From Gemmatimonadota bacterium (GTDB lineage: Bacteria; Gemmatimonadota; Gemmatimonadetes; Longimicrobiales; Gaopeijiaceae): a stretch of 56,568 nt of DNA. Position numbers and translations under genes: made by a program. Below the pieces are notes generated by a model. That model saw only the letters and a list, made by a program, of their open reading frames with translations. It made no database searches and was not told where the DNA came from. Shown here one piece after another: positions 17,665 to 26,927 of the stretch; position 1 is the first letter of the stretch; each line of letters begins with the position of its first letter. The DNA is taken from positions 1-56,568 of the forward strand of contig VGVR01000021.1 in the NCBI GenBank assembly GCA_016873995.1. The letters are read 5' to 3'.

Positions 17665-18125
17665 AGGCAGATTCCGACAGCGTCGACCCGGGAGTTCCCG
17701 AGGCGCTTCCCCGCACGCTGGTGCGGCTGCGGGAGCAGCTCGGCGTACCGGCCGTCGACAGCCTCTGGATCTTCCCACCCTTTCGGCGGGGACGGCGCGA
17801 GCAGGGTCTCATCGCCGTGAGCACCTTCCAGCCGGACGGGGAGCGCCGCGGTGTCGTCACCGTGACCTACAGCGCCGAGGAGACGGGCAAGGGGATCACG
17901 GTGGACGCGTCCTTCACGCGCGAGGGCGAAGCGCCGCCAGACCGATTCCCGATCTTGATGAAGGGTGTGGTGCTGCGTGGCGGCGAGGAGCGCGGCGAGC
18001 CGCGCGAAGTGGAGATCGGCGGCTCGACGGAGAACTTCGATCAGTTGCTCGAGGAGTTTCCGGGTGACTGGACGCCTGCGTCGATCGCGGCGGAAGCGGG
18101 CGCGGGACAGGCAACGCCGCCGTGA
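17661..18125 (+). CDS. Conserved hypothetical protein between nrnA and fur
   Basis: 154 residues, soluble, no signal peptide, acidic. Recognisable only by local blocks: LREQLGVPAVDSLWIFPPFRRGRREQGLIAVS, then VVTVTYSAEETGKGI and FDQLLEEFPGDW. It overlaps nrnA by ATGA and fur by GTGA, so translation of all three is probably coupled. I do not recognise a family and see no catalytic motif. Confidence 0.65.
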   Translation: MKADSDSVDPGVPEALPRTLVRLREQLGVPAVDSLWIFPPFRRGRREQGLIAVSTFQPDGERRGVVTVTYSAEETGKGITVDASFTREGEAPPDRFPILMKGVVLRGGEERGEPREVEIGGSTENFDQLLEEFPGDWTPASIAAEAGAGQATPP

Positions 18126-18622
18126 CCACCGAGCGGGATCGGTCTGCCGCCATCCGGCTCTTCGGCCGGTACCTGCGAGACCTCGGTCTGCCGGTAACGC
18201 AACAGCGGGAGGTCGTCGCCGACGTGGTGTTCGGAGCTGCGGGGCACCTGTCCGTCGACGACATTGCGGACACACTGCGGGGGTGCGGCGAGCGTATCGG
18301 CAAGGCCACGATCTATCGCACACTCGACCTGTTGGTGCGTAGCCGGCTGGTGGCCGAGCACGACTTCGGTGAAGGCTTCAAGCGCTACGAGCACCGCCTC
18401 TCGAATCACCCGATTCACGAGCACCTCATCTGCCTCGAGTGCGGCAAGGTGGTCGAGTTCGAGAGCAACGAGCTGTATCGCGTGGAGAACAACGTCCGCC
18501 GGGAGTACGGCTTCGTGCCGGTGCGCCGACGACTCGAGATCTATGGACTCTGCAAGGAGTGCCACGAGGCGGGAGTGGAGCTGCCGCTCGAGGGGCTGAC
18601 TTGCCCCATCGAGACGGTATAG
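18122..18622 (+). CDS. fur: Fur-family metal-responsive transcriptional regulator
   Basis: 166-residue Fur family DNA-binding protein. The winged helix (TQQREVVADVVF, HLSVDDIADTLRG, GKATIYRTLDLLVRSRLV) is followed by the metal/dimerisation domain HPIHEHLICLECGKVVEFES and a second CxxC in GLCKECHE, which together form the structural zinc site; HxHxHLIC-type ligands form the sensing site. The start is GTG 18122, overlapping the upstream stop by GTGA. Whether it senses iron, zinc, manganese or peroxide cannot be decided here. It sits directly upstream of an ABC permease and may regulate it. Confidence 0.9.
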   Translation: MTTERDRSAAIRLFGRYLRDLGLPVTQQREVVADVVFGAAGHLSVDDIADTLRGCGERIGKATIYRTLDLLVRSRLVAEHDFGEGFKRYEHRLSNHPIHEHLICLECGKVVEFESNELYRVENNVRREYGFVPVRRRLEIYGLCKECHEAGVELPLEGLTCPIETV

Positions 18623-18629
18623 GAGGCCG

Positions 18630-21074
18630 ATGCTGGCCCACCTACGTCAGACCGTGCGGAGTCTCGCGAAGGCGCCCGGCTACGCCGCCGCGTTCGTGCT
18701 CACGCTCGGGCTCGGTATTGGCCTGAACACGGCGATCTTCAGCGTCATCCACGGCGTGCTGCTCGCGCCGCTCCCGTATCCCGACGCCGACCGCATCGTC
18801 TATGTGCGGCAGCCGGCTGTGGGCTCGGGAGTCGACAACGCCGGCTTCTCGTTCCAGGAGGTCCAGCACTATCGCGAAGGGGCCCGAACCCTGGACCAGT
18901 TCGTCGAGTACGGCGACTGGACGTTCGCGGTCGTGGCCGACGAGGTCCCCCACCGTGCGGTGGGAGGGCTGGTGACGTCGAACTACTTCGACGTGCTCGC
19001 GCTGCGCGCCTTGCTGGGGCGTACGCTCGAGCCCGAGGACGACGGCGAGGGTGCCGAGCCGGTCATGGTGCTGACGTACGACTACTGGACGCGCGCGTTC
19101 GGCGGCGAAGACGACGTGGTCGGGCGTACCGTGCGGCTGTACGCGTTCTCCGAGCCGACCACGACCCGCATCGTCGGCGTGCTCGCACCCGGCACGCACT
19201 ACACCGGCACCGGCAGGCAAGACTTCTTCGTCAACTACTCGACCAACGAGCACTACCAGAGCGCGACCATGCAGGATGCGCGCACGCACCGCATGACCGA
19301 CGTCTTCGCCAGGTTGCGCGAGGGCGTGACCGTCGACGCGGCTCGCTCGGAGCTGCTCGCGCTCAGCGACGCGGCCCACCAAGCGTATCCGGAGGCCTAC
19401 CCGCCGCACATCGGCTACACCATCGAGGCTGCACCTTGGCAGGAGGAGCTCACGCGTGACGCCCGCCCGACGCTACTCGTGCTCATGGGCACGGTCGCGC
19501 TCGTCCTCGTGCTGGCCTGCGCCAACGTCGCCAACCTCACCCTGACGCGCATCGTGCGCCGCGAGCGCGAGCTCACGGTGCGTGCGGCCCTCGGTGCGGG
19601 GAATGGACGGCTGCGTCGAGAGCTGCTGACGGAGAACCTGGTGCTCGCGTTGGCAGGGGCCGGTGTCGGCGTGGTCCTCGCCGGCGTGGGGCTCGGGCTA
19701 CTGGTGCAGTACACCAACCGCTTCACGGTCCGCACCGGCGAGATCTCGATCGACACGACCGTGCTCCTCTTCACGGCCGGCATCGCGGTCGGGGTGGCCC
19801 TGCTGCTCGCTTGGGCGCCGTCGCTCCCGGGCATCCACGCGCTCGGCAACGCGGCCGGAGCGGCGGGCGGGGCGCGGGGTGGCGTGGGGCTCCCCCGCAA
19901 GCACCTGCAACGCTTGCTGGTCGTGAGCCAGCTCGCGCTCTCGTTCACGCTGCTCATAGGCGCGGGGCTCCTGGTGCGGAGCCTGGTCAACCTCACGCGC
20001 GTGGACACCGGCATCGACTACGAGAGCGTGGTGACGATGCAAGCGCCGAACACCACCGGGCTGAGCCAAGAAGAGAACTTGCTCCTCATGGATCGCGTGG
20101 TCGAGGAGATCATCAGCTTCCCCGGGGTCCGCCTTGCCGCGCACGCCTCACGGGCCCCGTTCGAGTCTGCTTCGCTCACGCAGCGGACGTTCCGGGTCGA
20201 GGGGCTCGCCGAGGACGGCGTGGTGTCGCCGATGGGGCAGGTGAACGCGGTCTCCCCCGACTACTTCCTCACCGTGGGCGTCCCGATCACCAGCGGGCGC
20301 GGCTTCACTCTGGCCGACGACCGCACGTCGGAGCGCGTGATCATCATCAACGAGAGCATGGCGCGGGATCTGTTCGGCTCCGAGGATCCCATCTTCCGCC
20401 GCGTGGCACAACAGCAGTTCGACGGCTCCTGGGGAGACTGGCTGCGCATCGTCGGCGTGGCTGCGGACACGCGCGAGTATGGACTCTCGGTTGCCGGAGC
20501 GCACACGATCTACCGGCCTGCGCAGCAGGCGGGTGCGGGCGCCGCCATCGTGGTCCGCACGAACGGACCCGCAGGTCCGGTGGCCAGCCGCGTCACCGAG
20601 CTCCTGCGCGGCATGGACGCCGACCGCCCGGTCGACAACGTGAACACGCTCGCCGACTTGAGGGCGGACGACGTGGCACCTGAGCGGCTCAATGCCGCCC
20701 TCTTCTCGTCGTTTGCCGTCTTGGCGTTGCTGATCGCTGCGATCGGCGTGCTGGGCGTGCTCGCATTCACGGTCAGTCAGCGCACGCGGGAGTTCGGTGT
20801 GCGCATGGCCTTGGGTGCAGGTCGCAACCAGGTCCTCGGCATGGTGCTCCGTGAGGGTGCTCTGCTCGCCGTCGTGGCGGTGGCGACGGGCGTATTGGCT
20901 GCGGCACTGCTGTCTCGATTCTTGGCCGACCTTCTCTTCGGAGTGAGACCGACCGACCCCATGACCTACGTGCTCGTGGGTGCCATGCTCGCGACGGTGG
21001 CGGTGCTCGCCGCGTGGATACCCGCGCGCCGCGCGACCCGGGTCGACCCGATGGAGGCGCTCCGCGCCGAGTAG
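18630..21074 (+). CDS. ABC transporter permease of the MacB/FtsX type (ADOP family)
   Basis: 814-residue permease with two FtsX modules. N-terminal LRQTVRSLAKAPGYAAAFVLTLGLGIGLNTAIFSV is the hallmark of ADOP (acidobacterial duplicated orphan permease) proteins, followed by a large MacB-type periplasmic domain. Core helices appear around residues 285-345 (ACANVANLTLTRIVRRERELTVRAALGAG) and again at the C-terminus (TREFGVRMALGAGRNQVLGMVLREG, ending in ARRATRVDPMEALRAE). No ATPase gene is adjacent, as is usual for orphan members. It starts 7 nt after the fur stop, with AGGAGG in between. Substrate unknown. Confidence 0.9.
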   Translation: MLAHLRQTVRSLAKAPGYAAAFVLTLGLGIGLNTAIFSVIHGVLLAPLPYPDADRIVYVRQPAVGSGVDNAGFSFQEVQHYREGARTLDQFVEYGDWTFAVVADEVPHRAVGGLVTSNYFDVLALRALLGRTLEPEDDGEGAEPVMVLTYDYWTRAFGGEDDVVGRTVRLYAFSEPTTTRIVGVLAPGTHYTGTGRQDFFVNYSTNEHYQSATMQDARTHRMTDVFARLREGVTVDAARSELLALSDAAHQAYPEAYPPHIGYTIEAAPWQEELTRDARPTLLVLMGTVALVLVLACANVANLTLTRIVRRERELTVRAALGAGNGRLRRELLTENLVLALAGAGVGVVLAGVGLGLLVQYTNRFTVRTGEISIDTTVLLFTAGIAVGVALLLAWAPSLPGIHALGNAAGAAGGARGGVGLPRKHLQRLLVVSQLALSFTLLIGAGLLVRSLVNLTRVDTGIDYESVVTMQAPNTTGLSQEENLLLMDRVVEEIISFPGVRLAAHASRAPFESASLTQRTFRVEGLAEDGVVSPMGQVNAVSPDYFLTVGVPITSGRGFTLADDRTSERVIIINESMARDLFGSEDPIFRRVAQQQFDGSWGDWLRIVGVAADTREYGLSVAGAHTIYRPAQQAGAGAAIVVRTNGPAGPVASRVTELLRGMDADRPVDNVNTLADLRADDVAPERLNAALFSSFAVLALLIAAIGVLGVLAFTVSQRTREFGVRMALGAGRNQVLGMVLREGALLAVVAVATGVLAAALLSRFLADLLFGVRPTDPMTYVLVGAMLATVAVLAAWIPARRATRVDPMEALRAE

Positions 21075-21084
21075 CTGGCCGCGC

Positions 21085-22614
21085 ATGCCTACCGATCATC
21101 CCGTCGTCACCGATCCGGTCGTGGCTGCGCCCACGCCGCTGACGCGCAGGCGAACCCTGGATCGCCGGGCCGGCGGAAACGCATGGCCCTGGTCCCAGGT
21201 CGAGCGCGCGACCGGCGGGCCGACGATCACGGGCAACGAGCTGAAACTCCACTTCGAGGGGTCGCACGCGCTCGCCGGTTGGCTCGAGGCCATCGACGCG
21301 GCCACCAAGTTCGTCTACTTCGAGAACTACCTCGTGCGCGACGACGAGGTGGGTCGCGAGCTCCGCGATGCCCTCGTCCGCAAGGCGCACCAGGGCGTAC
21401 CCGTGTACGCCATCTACGACTGGCTCGGGTGCTGGGCTACGCCGCGGTCATTCTGGACGCCCCTGCGAAAGGCGGGGGCACACCTGCGCGCGTTCAATCG
21501 GCCGGCGATCCGACTCGGCGACCCGTTCGGTGCCCTGCAGCGCGACCACCGCAAACTGGTCGTGGTGGACGGAGAGGTCGCGTGGGTCGGCGGCATGTGC
21601 GTGGGAATCGAGTGGGCGGGCACGCGCACGCAGGCGCCCTGGCGCGACACGGGCGTATCGATTCGTGGCCCTGCCGCGCGCGCGGCTGCGCTCGCGTTCG
21701 AGCGCGTTTGGAGCTCGGTGGACGAGCCGCTCGCGCTCGCCGGTACCCTCGCCCCCGCGGTCGACGTGGGGAGCACGCCGGTGTGGCTGATCGAGGGCGA
21801 GCCGGGACGCGCGCGGGTCTACCGTACGCTGCACCTGAATGCGTTGCGGGCGAGCGAGTCCATCTGGATCACCGACGCGTACTTCGTCGCGCCGCGGGCA
21901 CTGTCCGAGGCGCTCGCGGCGGCGGCGGGGCAGGGCGTGGATGTCCGCATCCTCGTGCCGGCGCACAACAATTGGCCCATCGTCGGCAGCATGAGCCGGG
22001 GGGGGTATCGGTTCCTGCTCGAGGCCGGCGTGCGCATCTTCGAGTGGCAGGGACCGATGATGCACGCGAAGACGTCAGTGGTGGACGGCCTCTGGTGCAG
22101 AGTCGGGTCGAGCAACCTCAACCCCTCCAGCCTGATGGGAAACTGGGAGCTCGATGTGGGCGTCCTCGACGACGGATTGGCGCGTCAGCTGCAGGGTCTC
22201 TTCCTCGCCGACCTGGCGTCGTCGATGGAGATCGTCCTGCCTGGCCGGTCCGCGGTGGCACGCCGCGCCTCCACGTTACTGCCCACGGCGCCGCTCGACC
22301 CGAAGGGGTCGCTGCCCGAGCGGTTGCGCACACGGGGCCAGGGCCAGGGCCGGGTCAGCCTCGCCTCGGTGGTGCGCGCGAGCGAGGCGCTCGGCGGAGC
22401 GCTCGCCGGCAACCGGCCGCTCGGGCGCGAGGACCGCACCGTTCTCGGCACGGTGTCGGTCGCGATCCTGCTCGTCGCCGTGCTCGCTGCGCTCATGCCG
22501 ACGCTAATTGGCTGGACCGTCGCAGCGATCGCAGCGTGGCTCGCGCTCACCACGGGCGCGCGCGCGTACATTCAGGCGCGCCGGGCCCGGCGCGAGGAGA
22601 GGGAGGCTGAATGA
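21085..22614 (+). CDS. Phospholipase D-family protein, cardiolipin synthase-like
   Basis: 509-residue enzyme with two HKD motifs: RDHRKLVVVDG near residues 155-165 and MMHAKTSVVDGLWCRVGSSN near residues 325-345. Flanking blocks FVYFENYLVRDDEVG and ITDAYFVAP are typical of bacterial cardiolipin synthases. The C-terminus has two hydrophobic segments (VSVAILLVAVLAALMPTLIG, WTVAAIAAWLALTTG), an unusual position because ClsA anchors are N-terminal. ATG 21085 lies 10 nt after the permease stop. The 3' end overlaps ccdA by ATGA. Phosphatidyl transfer making cardiolipin is the most likely role; a simple phospholipase is possible. Confidence 0.8.
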   Translation: MPTDHPVVTDPVVAAPTPLTRRRTLDRRAGGNAWPWSQVERATGGPTITGNELKLHFEGSHALAGWLEAIDAATKFVYFENYLVRDDEVGRELRDALVRKAHQGVPVYAIYDWLGCWATPRSFWTPLRKAGAHLRAFNRPAIRLGDPFGALQRDHRKLVVVDGEVAWVGGMCVGIEWAGTRTQAPWRDTGVSIRGPAARAAALAFERVWSSVDEPLALAGTLAPAVDVGSTPVWLIEGEPGRARVYRTLHLNALRASESIWITDAYFVAPRALSEALAAAAGQGVDVRILVPAHNNWPIVGSMSRGGYRFLLEAGVRIFEWQGPMMHAKTSVVDGLWCRVGSSNLNPSSLMGNWELDVGVLDDGLARQLQGLFLADLASSMEIVLPGRSAVARRASTLLPTAPLDPKGSLPERLRTRGQGQGRVSLASVVRASEALGGALAGNRPLGREDRTVLGTVSVAILLVAVLAALMPTLIGWTVAAIAAWLALTTGARAYIQARRARREEREAE

Positions 22615-23342
22615 GCGAGGTCGAGATCGGCGTTGCCATCGCCTTCACCGCGGGGCTCTTCTCGTTCTTGTCGCCCTGCGTGCTTCCGCTCGTCCCGAGC
22701 TACCTCGCGTTCGTCACGGGGATGAGCCTCGAGGATCTCGAGCAGGGTGTGAACCGGAAGACGACGCTCGTGCACGCCACGCTCTTCGTGGTCGGCTTCA
22801 GCCTCATCTTCGTGCTCCTCGGCGCCAGTGCCTCCTTCCTAGGACAGTTCTTCCGAGCCTACCGCGTGTGGATCGAGCGTCTCGGTGGCGTGCTCATCGT
22901 CGTGCTGGGCCTCCACTTGGCGGGTATGCTGCGCCTAGCCCCTCTGCTTCGCGAGCGCCGCGTGCACCTCGCGGACAAACCGGCGGGGTACCTCGGCACG
23001 CTGGGCGTGGGGGTCGCCTTCGGCGCAGGGTGGACTCCGTGCCTCGGCCCTATCCTGGGCGCCATCCTGACGTACGGCTTCGCGCAGGAGACCATGTGGG
23101 CGGGCGTCGGGTTGCTCAGCGTGTACTCCCTGGGGCTCGCGGTCCCGTTCCTGCTCGCCGCCCTCGCGCTCGATCGCTTCCTGCAGGCATTCAAGGGCTT
23201 CCGCCGCTGGATGCCGTACGTGGAGAAGGCGTCGGGCGTGCTGCTCGTCTTCCTCGGACTGCTGCTGCTCACCGGTCGGCTCACGGTGCTGTCGGCGTGG
23301 CTGGCGCGTTTCACGCCGGCGTGGATTCTGGAGCGGATCTGA
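22611..23342 (+). CDS. ccdA: CcdA-family thiol-disulfide interchange membrane protein
   Basis: Six-helix membrane protein of 243 residues that moves reducing equivalents from cytoplasmic thioredoxin to periplasmic thioredoxin-like proteins for cytochrome c maturation. It shows both conserved redox cysteines in context: FLSPCVLPLVPSYLAFVTG in helix 1 and GAGWTPCLGPILGAIL in helix 4, the classic CcdA/DsbD-beta pair. The start ATG overlaps the previous gene by ATGA. It is the last intact gene of the run beginning with nrnA. No cytochrome c assembly gene is nearby. Confidence 0.9.
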   Translation: MSEVEIGVAIAFTAGLFSFLSPCVLPLVPSYLAFVTGMSLEDLEQGVNRKTTLVHATLFVVGFSLIFVLLGASASFLGQFFRAYRVWIERLGGVLIVVLGLHLAGMLRLAPLLRERRVHLADKPAGYLGTLGVGVAFGAGWTPCLGPILGAILTYGFAQETMWAGVGLLSVYSLGLAVPFLLAALALDRFLQAFKGFRRWMPYVEKASGVLLVFLGLLLLTGRLTVLSAWLARFTPAWILERI

Positions 23343-23377
23343 GGGCGAAGTCGGCAGCGAGGCGCTAGGATAGGCGC

Positions 23378-25160
23378 ATGGCCGACGTCGTCATCCAGAA
23401 CCCGATCATCAACTCTCCATTCGCCGAACCCGAGCGCCATTTCGAGTTCGGCGAGAAGGGGATCACCGGTCGGATCGATCGCGGCCGCCGCGAGTCGAGC
23501 TTCTTCGTGCCCATTGCGGGCCCGCGGCGAAGCGCGCAGCTCTCACTCGAGGCCGAATGGGTGCGCGACCGGCTGAAGTAGAACGAACTGGTCAACCGCA
23601 TTCGCGAGAAGGTCGGCCTCTGGCGCCGAGGCGGATACGCCGGTGTGACGGCGACGACCGCACGGTTGCTCGCGTATTGGACGGACCCCGGTCGTGACCA
23701 AAGGCTCTTCTTCTGTCAGATCGAAGCGATCGAGACTGCGATCTACATCAGCGAAGTCGCATCCAAGTACGGCGACGCGTGGATTCTGAATGAGCTGCGG
23801 GCGGCGAACGAAACCGGTGGCAACCCCGAGGTTTTCCGCGTAGGACTGAAGATGGCCACGGGGGCGGGCAAGACAGTCGTGATGGGCATGCTCATCTCGT
23901 GGCAGGCCCTGAACAAGTTCGCGAGTCCTCAGGACGGTCGCTTCAGCGATGCGTTCCTGGTCGTGTGCCCAGGCATCACCATCCGCGATCGGCTCCGGGT
24001 GCTCTGGCCCAACGACCCCGACAACTACTACAAGCAGAGAGACCTGCTTCCCCCCGATCTCCTCTAGAAGCTCGAGCGCGCCAAGATCGTCATTACCAAC
24101 TACCACGCATTCCTCCCCCGCGAGCACGGCGACGCCGCACGCCTCACGAAGAAGATCCTCGGGGCGGATACGACGCAGGCGTTCACGGAGTCGCCTGAGC
24201 AGGTCGTCCGCCGCGTCTGCAGGGAATTAGGCACCAAGCGCGGGATCGTCGTCCTCAACGACGAGGCGCACCACTGCTATCGAAGCAAGACCTCGGATGA
24301 CGACGAGAAGCTGAAGGGTGAGGACCGGCGCGAAGCCGAGAGTCGCGAGGAGCAGGCGCGCGTCTGGTTGTCGGGCATCGAAGCCGTGCAACGGAAGATG
24401 GGCGCGAAGGTCGTCTAAGACCTTTCGGCCACGCCGTTTTTTCTGCGGGGGTCCGGCTGGCCAGAGGGCACGCTGTTCCCGTGGGTCGCCTCGGACTTCT
24501 CGCTGATCGATGCCATCGAGTCGGGCATCGTGAAGGTCCCGCGGGTGCCCGTCGACGACAACCAGATGAGCGGCACGCTCCCAACCTATCGCGCGCTCTG
24601 GGAACGCATTCGCGACGATCTTCCCCGGAAGGGCCGCGCGACAGAGGCGGTGACGGGCGATCCCGTCATGCCCGTCGAGCTCAACGGTGCGATCAAGTCT
24701 CTCTACGACAACTACGCGAAGTACCACGCCCTCTGGGAGTCCACCAAGGACGCCGGCCTGCCGCCGCCGGTCTTCATCGTGGTGTGCAACAACACGAACG
24801 TCTCCAAGCTCGTGTACGACTACGTCTCCGGCTGGGAGAAGCAGGTCGGCGAGGAGACCGTGATGGTGCCGGGCAAGCTGCCGCTCTTCAGCAACGTCGT
24901 GGACGGACATTGGACAGCCCGCCCCACCACGATTCTGGTCGACAGCTCCCAGCTCGAGTCCGGCGAGGCGATGAGCCCCGAGTTCAAGAAGGTGGCCGCG
25001 CGCGAGATCGACGAGTTCAAGCAGGAGTACCGCGAGCGTTTCCCGGGCCGTGACCCCGAGGAGCTGACCGACGAGGATCTCCTCCGCGAGGTGATGAACA
25101 CGGTGGGCAAGCCCGGTCGCCTGGGCGAGCACGTGAAGTGCGTCGTGAGCGTGTCCATGA
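23378..25160 (+). pseudogene. Decayed type III restriction enzyme-like gene (Res/DEAH helicase), 3' end missing
   Basis: The frame keeps one phase from ATG 23378 to about 25160 and gives a clear Res-type helicase: RIREKVGLWRRGGYAGVTATT, Walker A ATGAGKTVVMGM, KIVITNYHAF, DEAH box VVLNDEAHHCYR, motif III DLSATPFFLRGSG, and GIVKVPRVPVDD. Three stops interrupt it: TAG 23579, TAG 24065 and TAA 24416 (where the family reads VYDLSATPFF). Homology ends at VVSVSM, where family members continue into the second helicase half and the nuclease domain. The next base is the stop of the convergent ABC gene, so the rest was deleted. No methylase gene is present; a solitary remnant of a restriction system is likely. 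Confidence 0.8.
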
Positions 25161-26918
25161 TTACGCGACCGCCGTCTCCAGCCCCTCCTCGAGCAACTGC
25201 CTGCGCAGCAGCCGCGCGTACGTCCCGTTCGCGGCGATCAGCTCCGCGTGTCTGCCGCGCTCGACGATGCGTCCGTGCTCGAGCACCAAGATCTGATCCG
25301 CGTGCATCACCGCCGACACGCGGTGGCTGACGATGAACGCCGTGGTCCCGCGCACCGCGCCTCGTAGGTCGGCCAGGATGGCCGCCTCCGTGTGCGTGTC
25401 CACCGCGCTCAGTGCGTCGTCCAGGACGATGACCGCGGGCGAGCGCGCGAGTGCCCGGGCCAACGTCGCGCGCTGCTTCTGACCCCCCGACAGGTTGATG
25501 CCACGTTCGCCGAGAAGCGTCGCGTACTGCGAGGGGAAGTCGAGGATCTGCTCGTGCAGCTGCGCCACGGAGGCGGCCCGCGTCACGAGCTCGGACCGGC
25601 GTGCGTCGTCTTCGACGCCCAGGCCGATGTTCCGTTCGATCGTGTCCGAGAAGAGGAAGGGGTCCTGCGGCACCACGCCGATACTCCGGCGGAGGTCACC
25701 CGGGTCGAGGTCCGTGAGCGGCACGCCGTCGACAGTGATCCGGCCCGCGGTCGGGTCGTACAGCCGGGCCATGAGCGCGACGAGCGTGCTCTTCCCTGAA
25801 CCGGTCTGCCCGACGATCGCGACCGTATCGCCCGCGCTGGCCACGAAGCTCACGTCCTCCAGCACAGGCCGCTGCGTTCCAGGGTAGGCGAACGAGACGT
25901 TCTCGAACGCTACCTCGCCTCGGACGTTCTCGAGCGCCACGGGACGCGCCGGCGCGGCGACCAGCGGCTGGGCGCGCATCACCTGATTGATGCGGCCCAT
26001 GGACGCCTCTCCCCGCTTGATCCCGTTCATGACCCAGCCCAGCGCGATCATCGGCCAGACCATGGTCGCGAGGTAGAGCGAGAACGCCACGAAGTCGCCA
26101 AGCGTGATCGCGCCGTTCATCACCTGTGTGCCGCCCACCCACGTCACCACCACCATGGCGGCGCCGGAGAGAAGGCCGAGGGCGGGATGGAAGAGCCCGG
26201 CTATGCGCACCAGCCCCATGTTCTGCGAGCGGTAGTGCTCGTTCTGCTCGTCGAAACGCCGCGCCTGGTCGGCTTCCTGCGTGTAAGCCCGCACGATGCG
26301 CACGCCGGTGAAGTTCTCCTGCACGAAGGTCGAGAGCACCGAGAACTGCTCCTGGATCTCCTCGTAGCGCTCATGGATCACACGGCCGAAGCCCAGCACG
26401 ATGACCGGGAGGCCGAGCATGGGAAGCATGGCGAGCAGCGTGAGCCGCGGGCTGATCCAGATCATGAAGCCGAGCGCGAACGCGAAGGTCACCGCCGTAT
26501 TCACCAGGTACATGACCGAAGGCCCGACCGCCTGGCGGACCGCGCCGGTGTCGTTCGTCGCGCGACTCATCAGGTCGCCCGTGCGGATGGTGCCGTAGTA
26601 CGTGGCGTCGAGGCGGAGCAGATGCCTGAAGTAGGCATCCCGCAGGTCCGTCTCCACCCGCCGGCTGATCCCATTCATGAGCTGCCGCATGACATACCGG
26701 AAGACGCCGCCGACGGCTGCGGCGACCACGATCAGTCCGCCCAGGAACGCGATGCGCGCCGCGGTGACGTCCGCTGCAGATAGGCCGTCGATGACCAGCT
26801 TGGTCAGGTACGGCGCCGCGATCTGGAGCACGTTCGCGAGCGCGGTGCAAACGATTCCGATGATCAGGCCCCTGCGGTAGGGCCGGAAGAACGGGAGGAT
26901 CGTGCGCAGCTCGCCCAT
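25161..26918 (-). CDS. ABC exporter, fused membrane and ATPase domains (MsbA/MdlB type)
   Basis: 585-residue half-transporter. Residues about 10-310 are a type I ABC exporter membrane domain with six helices (RRGLIIGIVCTALANVLQIAAPYLTKLVIDGL; coupling-helix region YGTIRTGDLMSRATNDT). Residues 335-575 are the ATPase: Walker A VGQTGSGKST, Q-loop VVPQDPFLFSDTI, ABC signature NLSGGQKQR, Walker B VIVLDDALSAVD, H-loop VSHR. It probably works as a homodimer exporting lipids or small hydrophobic molecules. Its TAA stop (25161) abuts the truncated restriction gene. Only 9 nt separate its start from the upstream gamma-glutamyltranspeptidase stop, so the two are probably one transcript. Confidence 0.92.
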   Translation of the reverse strand: MGELRTILPFFRPYRRGLIIGIVCTALANVLQIAAPYLTKLVIDGLSAADVTAARIAFLGGLIVVAAAVGGVFRYVMRQLMNGISRRVETDLRDAYFRHLLRLDATYYGTIRTGDLMSRATNDTGAVRQAVGPSVMYLVNTAVTFAFALGFMIWISPRLTLLAMLPMLGLPVIVLGFGRVIHERYEEIQEQFSVLSTFVQENFTGVRIVRAYTQEADQARRFDEQNEHYRSQNMGLVRIAGLFHPALGLLSGAAMVVVTWVGGTQVMNGAITLGDFVAFSLYLATMVWPMIALGWVMNGIKRGEASMGRINQVMRAQPLVAAPARPVALENVRGEVAFENVSFAYPGTQRPVLEDVSFVASAGDTVAIVGQTGSGKSTLVALMARLYDPTAGRITVDGVPLTDLDPGDLRRSIGVVPQDPFLFSDTIERNIGLGVEDDARRSELVTRAASVAQLHEQILDFPSQYATLLGERGINLSGGQKQRATLARALARSPAVIVLDDALSAVDTHTEAAILADLRGAVRGTTAFIVSHRVSAVMHADQILVLEHGRIVERGRHAELIAANGTYARLLRRQLLEEGLETAVA

Positions 26919-26927
26919 GGTCTCGGC

